Positions 1 through 7,594 of a stretch of 44,772 nt of DNA are shown here, piece by piece; the stretch's first letter is position 1, and every line of letters begins with the position of its first letter. The stretch is from Thiotrichales bacterium (GTDB taxonomy: Bacteria; Pseudomonadota; Gammaproteobacteria; Beggiatoales; Beggiatoaceae). The position numbers were made by a program, and so were the translations under genes. The DNA lies in the NCBI GenBank assembly GCA_016744475.1, contig JADGEH010000033.1, positions 1 to 44,772 of the forward strand. The letters run 5' to 3'. The notes beneath the pieces are model-generated. The model saw only the letters and a program-made list of their open reading frames with translations, did not search any database and was not told where the DNA came from.

Positions 1-509
1 CGTTTCTGTCCAGCGACTCATACCTCACATCGTGATACGCCCTGTCATCGACAACAGCGCTTCGCTGATTAATGCCAAACGTAGACTGTTTGCGTCTAAT
101 AAGATGACGTTTAATCCCGTGGGTGGCTTTGTAAAAGCAGAAGCATTTTGATAACACACTGGCAGTACACGTATTTTTGACGGCCTGAGAGTCAATCATT
201 ATGAGTGGTGTCCATTGCGGTTTTTTTTACTCGTTGGCGTACTTGTTGATGTAATGCCTCCATCAAGGCATTGATAACACCTTCATCTCTGTACTGTTTG
301 TCATGCCAATACACCGTAGAGTAGGGCGGTCAGTCCTTCGGGCGGTCTTGCCCACTACAACCGTTCTTGAGCTGATAAAGAATGCCATCGATAATGTCCC
401 GCTTTGTCCATTCAGGAGGGCGCGTTCGCTTTTTTTGGGGAATGAGTGTCAATAACTGTGGTTCAAGGATGTTCCATTCCTTGTTAGTTAAGCTACTTGA
501 ATAAGCCAT
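1..509 (-). pseudogene. IS5-family transposase, decayed and cut by the window edge
   Basis: Read on the minus strand from ATG at 509, the translation begins MAYSSSLTNKEWNILEP and continues through TRPPEWTKRDIIDGILYQLK, the N-terminal signature of DUF4096/IS5-family transposases. The frame is broken by an in-frame TGA after RPKD, where homologues continue before PPYSTVYW (here PPYSTVYWHDKQYRDEGV follows). It is broken again by a slip in the run of A around 222-230. After shifting frame, the catalytic-core motif LIMIDSQAVKNT and FYKATHGIKRH can be read. The first DDE aspartate is therefore still visible but the gene cannot make an intact enzyme. The 3' part of the gene lies outside the window. 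The probable element end is at about 552-576. Confidence 0.85.
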
Positions 510-551
510 TGCTTAGGTCTTCTGATGCTAATGTCTGTCTAGTATAAATTA

Positions 552-576
552 TCTAAAAGATATCAAATAGGCTCTA
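552..576 (-). repeat. Probable terminal repeat of the IS5-type element
   Basis: About 43 bases upstream of the transposase ATG. On the minus strand it begins TAGAGCCTATTTGA. A 25-base copy with only two mismatches lies at 43158-43182 next to a truncated mobA. The outer bases GAGCCTAT are also the outer bases of the MITE-like repeats at 4896 and 25361. Confidence 0.55.
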
Positions 577-1452
577 TAGCAAAATTATATCAGTTGTTAG
601 GCTGCCAGTCCTTCAAGGACTGGCAGTCTTGGCTTTGAAGATATCCTAAGCCTATAAATGATGTAATTTAGCTATATAGATGCTTTTGACAGAGCGATTT
701 TTGGCGTGGTCAGGGTGCCAACAGATAAGCTCGCTGTTCTTCGTATGCGGCTTTGATGGGATCGTCAAACCTGATTTTGCTAAAGAAACTGGATTTCGTC
801 CGCCACAAAAAAAATTTATTGATGGCGTGATCTATGATGGCAGTCAGCCTAATGCTTATCTTAAGCAATTTTCTATTGGGCTGAAAAGTAGTGATAAGCT
901 TTAAAAGCGAGACATTGAAACGCTTTGGAGGTAACACTGCTTAGAGCGCTGTTATCCCGCATAGATCACTGAAGGGGGGGATGGCATTGAGGAAATGATG
1001 TCACTATGTGCCCATATAATATGCCAGCATTGATGGGATTTTTCATAAATAAGTGCTTGTCATGCTTACCAATATTGTCTCAGTGCAGTATGCCGCCAAT
1101 CTGCTTAGATTTGCCATCTATCTTACTGATAAAGAAAGCTCAATAGGGTTTAAGTTATGCTTGCTTCCTAATTCAATATCCCTATATAGCGATTTATTTA
1201 TTGGGTCGGTAATATTTTGTTTAGACAAGATTTACCTATTTGATTTTAAATAATTTTATTTTTCTTTAGGTCAATAAGTTGAAATTACTATTGATCGTTG
1301 GCAGTTGGTTATTTTGTCATAAAATAGTAAAATTGCCGCCCAATAAAATCGAACCCGTTTGGCGCAAGCTACTAATAAATCATTTCGATGGTGATGGTAG
1401 TGATTTTAGCTCGGATAAATTTGAGTTTTATCTTTTTGACTTTTTATTTTTT
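577..1452. other. Gene-poor stretch, no convincing CDS
   Basis: The stretch contains a perfect 12-bp inverted repeat with a 1-base centre (602-626, CTGCCAGTCCTT and its complement), a possible dispersed palindrome. Short reading frames of 60-75 codons occur on both strands (for example 680-904 plus and 710-937 minus), but none has a ribosome binding site, a recognisable motif or codon use that separates it from the other frames. The right part, 1053-1452, is strongly AT-rich and presumably holds the promoter of the secreted-protein gene at 1466. Gene remnants cannot be excluded. Confidence 0.4.
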
Positions 1453-1465
1453 AAGGAGAAGTTTT

Positions 1466-2755
1466 GTGAATAAAGGCAACCAAAATATGCAGGCACCTAT
1501 GGGTGGTAAATCCCTGCAAAAAACCAGCGCCGTGTTGGCGGGGGCTTTAGCCAGCATCTTAGGTATCAGTGCGAGCTATGCTGCTCACCATGGTGGCGAT
1601 TATCCCGCTTTAGAAATAGCGACTCAAAAAACCACCATTAGCAGCAAAGCTGAAGCAGGTGCAGGTACTAAGCTGAGATTATGGTTTGAAGATGAAAGTG
1701 GCAACATGACCACCGCCGATCATTCTTACAATATTGTAGTCAGCAGCAGCGATACCGCTGTGGTGAACACTTTTAGCTTGGATATGGCCGCAGGCAGCAT
1801 GTCTACCACTTTGACTATTGGTGGTGTTGCAGGTGATGGTAGTGTGGCGGGTAACGGTTCTACTACGTTGTTAGCGAATGCTACAGCGACTGACAGAACT
1901 TTGAAATCTAACTCAGTGCCTTTGTCTGTAGTGGATAGTTATTTAACCGCTTCATTTACCAACTTAAGCAATGGCACCAATATTGGTAAATTTGTCAATG
2001 TTACTTTAAAAGACAATGCTGGCGCTTTTGTCACTACTGATGCGACTGTTACTCATGTCACTGGCGGTATTGGTAGCATTCCCGCAGAAGTTGTACCTGC
2101 TGGTTTGATCGGCAATACTAACGGCGATTTGATGTTTAGCTTTGAAGACCCCACCGGTAACGTTTCCACCACAGGTGCTGAATACTATGTTGTCAGTAGT
2201 ATAGGTATGGGCGATGCAGTCATTGATAGCGATGGTGATACCACTGCTGATATCGTGATTCCAACAATGCCATCACTGACCGGTCAAACAACAGTTACGG
2301 GTGGTGTGTCCAAACAAGATGGCATTTTTGCCCCCTTATTCCCTAACTCTAGTGTTCAATCAACAGTGAGCGAAAGCGATGCGTTGAACATCAATATTGC
2401 CATGATGCCTAATCCTAATCACGTTGGTGAAGTGGTTGATAAAGTCATTGTTGCTGCTTATATGGATATCTATGGCTTATTTGGTTTAGACCCTTCCACA
2501 ATTATGGCTTGGTATATCGATGCAGATCGTTTGGCCTTTACACCTTGGGATTGGCAAAATGAGCCTGGAGCACTGAAACCTTATCAAACAGGAAAAATGC
2601 TGATGGGTGAAACCGAAGCATTCCACATTTACAGTGGCCCATTAACGGGCGCGGCTGGATTCTATGTGTTCTTTGCAGGTTATCAATTAGCTGATGGTAC
2701 TAATGTCTTTAATAGTGCTCAAATGGCTAGCATGGTCGTTGAGCCTGCTCAATAA
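1466..2755 (+). CDS. Secreted protein of unknown function
   Basis: GTG start at 1466, chosen because AAGGAG sits seven to eight bases upstream; the frame is open further upstream (ATG 1388) but that start has no ribosome binding site. The product is 429 residues. An N-terminal basic stretch and a hydrophobic segment (VLAGALASILGISASYA) form a signal peptide, probably cleaved after SYA. The mature part is rich in Thr, Ser, Gly and Asn with alternating hydrophobics, typical of beta-sandwich surface proteins. An acidic stretch near residue 245, DSDGDTTAD, resembles a calcium loop. The last ~100 residues are a distinct block with many aromatics (WYIDADRLAFTPWDWQ, then FYVFFAGYQLADGT), a C-terminal pattern I associate with exported proteins of sulfur-oxidising gammaproteobacteria, though I cannot name the family. 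It is a single transcription unit ending at a strong terminator. Confidence 0.8.
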   Translation: MNKGNQNMQAPMGGKSLQKTSAVLAGALASILGISASYAAHHGGDYPALEIATQKTTISSKAEAGAGTKLRLWFEDESGNMTTADHSYNIVVSSSDTAVVNTFSLDMAAGSMSTTLTIGGVAGDGSVAGNGSTTLLANATATDRTLKSNSVPLSVVDSYLTASFTNLSNGTNIGKFVNVTLKDNAGAFVTTDATVTHVTGGIGSIPAEVVPAGLIGNTNGDLMFSFEDPTGNVSTTGAEYYVVSSIGMGDAVIDSDGDTTADIVIPTMPSLTGQTTVTGGVSKQDGIFAPLFPNSSVQSTVSESDALNINIAMMPNPNHVGEVVDKVIVAAYMDIYGLFGLDPSTIMAWYIDADRLAFTPWDWQNEPGALKPYQTGKMLMGETEAFHIYSGPLTGAAGFYVFFAGYQLADGTNVFNSAQMASMVVEPAQ

Positions 2756-2782
2756 GTATTGATGAGTTAAGTCTCAATTGAT

Positions 2783-2812
2783 AAAAAACGGCGCTTTATG
2801 CGCCGTTTTTTT
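2783..2812 (+). terminator. Rho-independent terminator after the secreted-protein gene
   Basis: A GC-rich stem (ACGGCGC paired with GCGCCGT) with a five-base loop is flanked by A-run and T-run, so it can work in both directions. It lies 28 bases after the stop at 2755. An in-frame ATG at 2798 for the next gene lies inside this hairpin, which argues for the later start at 2834. Confidence 0.85.
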
Positions 2813-2833
2813 ATGCCGCAAAGGAATGACATC

Positions 2834-3706
2834 ATGCACATTGATACAAACAAATTATTGAATTGGATTGAACGCTGTCAGCAAAAACAAGACTTACAAC
2901 ACTTTCTACCCTTTATGGTAGAGGGACAAAAATTGGGTGCTATTCATTGTTCACGTTTACCTTTGTTAGAAGCCCATCCTGGGATATTTATATGTACAGA
3001 ATCCAATGTCAGTCTACATCCTCAATTAAAAACCCCACAACAACGCACGACGGCACTTGATCCTGTTTTACGTGATTGGCGTAAACAAGAGGTCTTCTTT
3101 GGCTGGCGTGACGAACCTTACCGAGTGGCGACTGCGTTTGATGCAGAACCCTTATTACTCATGGAACGTGCGGCAACTTCACTGTTTGGCATTTGTAAAT
3201 ATGGTATTCACGTTAATGGCATCACCCAACATAATGGTGAACTTTGCATGTGGGTAGCACGGCGTTCTTATCAAAGTCCCACTTATCCGGGTATGCTGGA
3301 TCAAATGGTGGCGGGTGGTTTAGGGGCTGCTTATAGTGCTGTTGAAACGATGGTGAAAGAAGCGGCTGAAGAAGCCAATATTTCTGCTGAATTGTCCTCT
3401 CAAGCTACACCCGCAGGTGTGGTCAGCTATTGCACGACCCGTCGCAATAATTGGGTAGAAGACGTATTGTTTATTTACGACTTAGAATTGCCCAGCGATT
3501 TCACGCCTGAAAATACCGATGGCGAAGTGGATAGCTTTTACCGCATGAGTCTCACCGAAGTCGTAGAACGCCTGACTAGCAGTGATGATGAATTTAAGCT
3601 CAACGCCAATTTAGTCGTGATTGATTTTTTGGTGCGCCATGGATATTTAACCCCTGAAATGCCACATTATGTCGCTATCACACAAGGACTGGTGCAGCAG
3701 CATTAA
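2834..3706 (+). CDS. Nudix hydrolase with DUF4743-type N-terminal domain
   Basis: 290 residues from the ATG at 2834, preceded by AAAGGA at a suitable distance. The N-terminal ~120 residues match the DUF4743 layout that precedes a Nudix domain in bacterial, fungal and plant (Nudix20/24-like) proteins, often annotated as thiamine pyrophosphokinase-related. The Nudix box is GGLGAAYSAVETMVKEAAEE followed by ANI. The core KEAAEE is present, but Gly near the end is Asn and the first Glu is replaced, as is common in this subfamily. A phosphorylated-cofactor substrate (thiamine diphosphate derivatives in plant and yeast relatives) is plausible but not shown. Its stop lies 20 bases before the kinase gene at 3727, so the two probably share a transcript. 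Confidence 0.85.
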   Translation: MHIDTNKLLNWIERCQQKQDLQHFLPFMVEGQKLGAIHCSRLPLLEAHPGIFICTESNVSLHPQLKTPQQRTTALDPVLRDWRKQEVFFGWRDEPYRVATAFDAEPLLLMERAATSLFGICKYGIHVNGITQHNGELCMWVARRSYQSPTYPGMLDQMVAGGLGAAYSAVETMVKEAAEEANISAELSSQATPAGVVSYCTTRRNNWVEDVLFIYDLELPSDFTPENTDGEVDSFYRMSLTEVVERLTSSDDEFKLNANLVVIDFLVRHGYLTPEMPHYVAITQGLVQQH

Positions 3707-3726
3707 CTGTGACCCCTTAGAGACTT

Positions 3727-4896
3727 ATGGGCATCCCTTCACCACCAGACACGCCTTTTTTACCTGATTTTTGCCAAACGCGACTGGTTTTAAGTGGCTT
3801 ATTGTTGGCACAATTATTAGCGTTGATCATTGTGCTCGCCCCATTGGGTATCCCCGGTCATCGTTTTGACAGTGTATTCAGCGTATCTTTATTTGTGCAT
3901 TCCATCACGTTAACCAGTATCGCTTTATTGTGTTTGACTCGTCGCTGGCTAGATAAGCGCTCTAAGCTCATGGCAGCGGTATTGGTGCATCTATTAGTCA
4001 TACTCATCACAGCTCTGTATAGCCAAATCGCTTGGTTGTTATGGCTCAACCCTGCCACCACCTTAACCTCCCCACCCGGCACGGATCAAATGATCCACAT
4101 GTCAAAACTTGGCATCGTGATAAAGATGGCGGGGGAAGTTAGTTTAGCGCCCGTCAAATACCCCCTGTTTATGATACGTAATCTAGGCATCAGCACTTTG
4201 GTGAGTATTATTGCGCTGCACTATTTTCATCTGAGCTATCAATGGAAATTACGTGCTGAAGCTGAAGCCGAATTTCGTGTACAAGCGCTGCAAGCCCGGA
4301 TTCATCCTCACTTTTTGTTTAACAGCATGAACACCATTGCGAGTCTCACACGCATTGATGCAGAGTTAGCAGAGCAAGCGGTGGAAGACCTTTCTGAATT
4401 GTTTCGAGCGACTTTAGGCGATGCCAAGAAACGAGTGCCCTTAAGCGATGAGATTCATCTATGTGAGCGTTATTTACGTATCGAAGGCTTGCGTTTAGGA
4501 CAACGTTTACAAGTGAAATGGATGTTAGAGGCGGTGCCTAAAGATGCTTTAGTGCCTAAGCTCAGCTTACAACCATTACTAGAAAATGCGATTTATTATG
4601 GGATTCAGCCACTACAGGAAGGTGGGGTGATTTTAATTACAGGCTTGACCGATGAACATGACATCAAGATTGATATAGAAAACCCGCTGCCACCCGATGA
4701 TGCGCATATTGAACGTAAAGGCAAAGGCAACGGTATTGCGCTGGACAACTTGCGTCAGCGCTTAAGTGTTTACTATGGACGGAAAGGTAAATTAGACACG
4801 TCAGAAGATATGGGACGTTACTGCGTCAGCCTACGCTTTCCCTATGAACGCTTAGACCCTAATAATGCTGAACACTCACATTACACTTTCCATTAG
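3727..4896 (+). CDS. algZ: AlgZ/LytS-type sensor histidine kinase
   Basis: 389 residues. The N-terminus (PFLPDFCQTRLVLSGLLLAQ) is typical of AlgZ/FimS of pseudomonads. Four hydrophobic segments follow (about residues 20-42, 50-70, 77-105, 145-165). The catalytic part is of the His_kinase (PF06580) type: phospho-acceptor His in QARIHPHFLFNSMNTIASL near residue 198, then an ATP-binding N box QPLLENAIYYGIQP and a GKGNGIALDNLRQRL glycine loop. In relatives it phosphorylates the LytTR regulator AlgR, encoded next door; here no regulator gene follows. The TAG stop is formed at the junction with a MITE-like repeat (TA from the target duplication plus G from the element), so the C-terminus may differ from the ancestral one. 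No strong ribosome binding site is visible. Confidence 0.85.
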   Translation: MGIPSPPDTPFLPDFCQTRLVLSGLLLAQLLALIIVLAPLGIPGHRFDSVFSVSLFVHSITLTSIALLCLTRRWLDKRSKLMAAVLVHLLVILITALYSQIAWLLWLNPATTLTSPPGTDQMIHMSKLGIVIKMAGEVSLAPVKYPLFMIRNLGISTLVSIIALHYFHLSYQWKLRAEAEAEFRVQALQARIHPHFLFNSMNTIASLTRIDAELAEQAVEDLSELFRATLGDAKKRVPLSDEIHLCERYLRIEGLRLGQRLQVKWMLEAVPKDALVPKLSLQPLLENAIYYGIQPLQEGGVILITGLTDEHDIKIDIENPLPPDDAHIERKGKGNGIALDNLRQRLSVYYGRKGKLDTSEDMGRYCVSLRFPYERLDPNNAEHSHYTFH

Positions 4897-4982
4897 AGCC
4901 TATACGAAAACGGGATAATCGGCTGCAAACCTGCCTCAAAATGGCGAATTTTCGCTTCGATTCCCCATCTTCGTATAGGCTC
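4896..4982. mobile_element. MITE-like palindromic repeat, copy A (short)
   Basis: 87 bp with terminal inverted repeats GAGCCTATACGA and TCGTATAGGCTC. It is flanked by a direct TTA on each side (4893-4895 and 4983-4985), a probable target duplication. The right half (GGCGAATTTTCGCTTCGATT) is nearly the same as in copy B at 25361, and the central hairpin present in B is missing, so this is an internal deletion form. It overlaps the last base of the upstream kinase stop codon and lies 3' of both convergent genes. Confidence 0.75.
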
Positions 4983-4996
4983 TTAGTCTCCCTCCA

Positions 4997-7345
4997 TCAA
5001 GAGCTTTTCACTTGTACCACTGCATGAGCAGCAGAGTGTAATGCGGCACTGTCTTCTAAATCAGAATAAAGAAAATAGCCATTGCGCCCACGTTCTTTAA
5101 TACGATACATGGCTATATCTGCATTTTTTAACAGCGTAGTGATGTCATCACCATCGTGTGGGTAAATAACAATACCAATAGAACCGGAAATTTGTACAGT
5201 GCCTTGAGGTAAGGGGAAGGGCATATTCAGTTGTTTAAGAATATTGGCAGCTATTTCAGTGGCCATCTCAGTTGATTTCAACTGAGGTAAAACCACGGTG
5301 AATTCATCTCCTCCCATGCGAGCAACGGTGTCTTGTTTGCCCACACAAGCACTGAGACGTTTAGTCGCTGCTTTAAGCAATTCGTCACCTGCATCATGGC
5401 CTAATGTATCATTCACCTCTTTGAAATGATCCAAATCAATAAACATCAATCCAATCTGTGGCTGTTCAGCGTGAGGTGATTCTTCCAGTGCTTGTTCTAA
5501 GCGGCGATGAAATAAATTGCGATTAGGTAGTTTAGTCAGTGCATCATAATTTGCTTGTCGCCAAATTTGTTTTTCATATTGCTTACGTTTTGTAATATCG
5601 CTGAGCAATACCACATATTGCACAACGTCAGCCTCTGCATTTTGTACCGCATTAATAGATAACCAAGCGGGATAAATGCCATTATCTTCATGATTTTGCA
5701 CGCCAGGGCGCTGATTCCATACTTCACCTTGCCAATGTCCATTTTCAACCAATTGTTTCCACAAGTTAATGTATATCTGCTCATCATGTTTTTTAGACGC
5801 TAAGATGGCTAGAGGTTGACCGATGCATTGGTCTTTATCATATCCTGTAATCGTTTGAAAAGCGGGATTAACAGATTGTAGGCAGGTCTCTAAATCAATC
5901 ACCATAATCGCTTCACCGGTATTCTCAAACACAGCTGCTGTGACGAGTAATTCATTATAGGCTTCAATTAAGTCAGCTTTACGTTCATCAGCCAGGCGTT
6001 TGAGATCAACATGGTAGTTGCGAATACGGGTTTGAGTTTGACGGACTTCGGTGATGTCATTCAGGATGACATGAAAGCCCATAATTTCACCTTGTATATC
6101 ATGTTTGTAATACCACTCCATACGTACATTGCAAGCTTGCCCATCTCGATAGCGTAATGTCGCATAGTAGGGTTCTGGATTATTGGGCTTTTGAGTAATA
6201 AGATTATCAACATAAGTGCGTAGTTCTAGCCGATCTTCCTTGGATTCTAATAAATCAAACACAGGTTTTCCTAGCATTTCATCTGCTGACGCATCACAAA
6301 TTTTTTGCGCCATTTGATTGCAAAAAACCAGCGTTCCATCTAATTCAAGTTCTTCTAGTCCATAAGGTAAATGTTCTAGCAAGGTAAAATATTTGCGTTC
6401 TTTAACATGCTCTATATTGCGTTCATCGAGTAATTTAAGTTGTTGCTTCTGCATGCGTTTATACAATAGGTATAACGCTAACAGGCTTAGAATCAATGCC
6501 GCTCCCATGGCCAGTAGTGCAGTGCGTTGCCATTTATACGGGCTATCCTGTTGTGGCACACGCAATGGGAGACCGCTAAGCCAGCGTTTTTGGGCTTGAT
6601 AAAAAACCGAGGCAGATTGTATTTTCCAATGTGAGAGAATTTTATCGACGCTGCGTAATAAACGTGCAGATTGATGTTTAGCCGCCACAATATGCAAATG
6701 CGTAGGCTCAAAAATAATTTGTGTGCGGCGCAAATCGTAATCCCCGGCATATAAAGCACCATAAAGACTATCCATCACGGCAGCATCGGCTTCACCATTA
6801 GCCACTGCGGCAAAGACGCTGGGTGAATCTTTATAGAATTTGAATTCACAGGAAAGACGAAACATATCGCATTGATGAGCAAAGGCTTCTGCAATGGCGG
6901 AGTTTTGCTTAGCAGCCAATAACTTGCCTTGCACGTCAAAAATGTTTTGCAGGTCTTGATGAGCATAGGCGGTATACACTTCGCCCCAAACCGTGAGTAT
7001 GGATTCACTAGAAAAACTAATGTCTTCCATATAATTAGAAGCGTAGGGCAGGCCAATAAATAAGTCTAAATCGCCTTGCTGCAATTTATCTTGCGCTTGT
7101 CCAGGTGGCACTATGCTGTATTCCAGCGTCCATCCCGTTTCTTTTTCAAGCCCCTTTAACAGGTCGGCATAAAAACCCATGAGAAAACTCTCATTATCTT
7201 GAAATAATAGGGGTTTTTGCTCAAACACCCCGATTTTTATCGGTGTGGATTCTGGTTCAGTATCAGCCGCAAACAAGGAAATAGCATGGAGGCTCCAAGC
7301 CAGCAGGAGGAGGTGTAGGGGCAATAGGGAGGGGGAGATTCTCAT
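4997..7345 (-). CDS. Periplasmic-sensing diguanylate cyclase (SBP_bac_3, PAS, PAS, GGDEF)
   Basis: 782 residues from the ATG at 7345, which begins a clear signal peptide (LLPLHLLLLAWSLHAISLFAA). The frame stays open to 7522, but that ATG abuts the terminator hairpin of the preceding gene and has no ribosome binding site. Neither start has a good one. Domains: an amino-acid-binding-protein-like sensor (about 35-265), a membrane segment (about 280-300, LLAMGAALILSLLALYLLY), a PAS domain (about 320-430), a second PAS (about 470-590) and a GGDEF domain (about 600-770). The catalytic motif ARMGGDEFTVVLP is intact, so cyclic di-GMP synthesis is expected. The inhibitory RxxD site five residues upstream reads GKQD, so product inhibition is probably lost. 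No EAL domain is present. The ligand is unknown. Confidence 0.85.
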   Translation of the reverse strand: MRISPSLLPLHLLLLAWSLHAISLFAADTEPESTPIKIGVFEQKPLLFQDNESFLMGFYADLLKGLEKETGWTLEYSIVPPGQAQDKLQQGDLDLFIGLPYASNYMEDISFSSESILTVWGEVYTAYAHQDLQNIFDVQGKLLAAKQNSAIAEAFAHQCDMFRLSCEFKFYKDSPSVFAAVANGEADAAVMDSLYGALYAGDYDLRRTQIIFEPTHLHIVAAKHQSARLLRSVDKILSHWKIQSASVFYQAQKRWLSGLPLRVPQQDSPYKWQRTALLAMGAALILSLLALYLLYKRMQKQQLKLLDERNIEHVKERKYFTLLEHLPYGLEELELDGTLVFCNQMAQKICDASADEMLGKPVFDLLESKEDRLELRTYVDNLITQKPNNPEPYYATLRYRDGQACNVRMEWYYKHDIQGEIMGFHVILNDITEVRQTQTRIRNYHVDLKRLADERKADLIEAYNELLVTAAVFENTGEAIMVIDLETCLQSVNPAFQTITGYDKDQCIGQPLAILASKKHDEQIYINLWKQLVENGHWQGEVWNQRPGVQNHEDNGIYPAWLSINAVQNAEADVVQYVVLLSDITKRKQYEKQIWRQANYDALTKLPNRNLFHRRLEQALEESPHAEQPQIGLMFIDLDHFKEVNDTLGHDAGDELLKAATKRLSACVGKQDTVARMGGDEFTVVLPQLKSTEMATEIAANILKQLNMPFPLPQGTVQISGSIGIVIYPHDGDDITTLLKNADIAMYRIKERGRNGYFLYSDLEDSAALHSAAHAVVQVKSS

Positions 7346-7521
7346 ATCATCGTGCTCAGTCAAAGGAATGCGCTTTTCGGGATGAAAGACGCAGTTATTG
7401 TAACCCACCTTGCACAGACTGAGTGAAGCGAACGATGCTGTCTGGTGATTAACAGCGGCTAGAATGAAAAAAAGTCCAAAGGTGGGCTTTACAATAAACC
7501 TCAGTATGGAACTGACAGTCA

Positions 7522-7562
7522 TTTTTCAGTACTTGAGGCTTGTGTATTCAAGCACTGAAAAA
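7522..7562 (-). terminator. Terminator after the Ig-repeat lipoprotein gene
   Basis: A 14-bp stem with one mismatch (TTTTTCAGTACTTGA against TCAAGCACTGAAAAA) lies about 30 bases after the stop at 7595. On the minus strand it ends in a short T run. It separates the pilus operon from the cyclase gene. Confidence 0.65.
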
Positions 7563-7594
7563 CCACCTTTGAATCATATTAGTTAATGAGATGT

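Noticed and set aside
680-937. Overlapping 74- and 75-codon frames on both strands
   Set aside because: No ribosome binding site, no recognisable motif, and the two frames are mutual shadows beside a decayed IS.
1053-1253. 66-codon frame in AT-rich DNA
   Set aside because: Composition of non-coding AT-rich DNA, no ribosome binding site or similarity.
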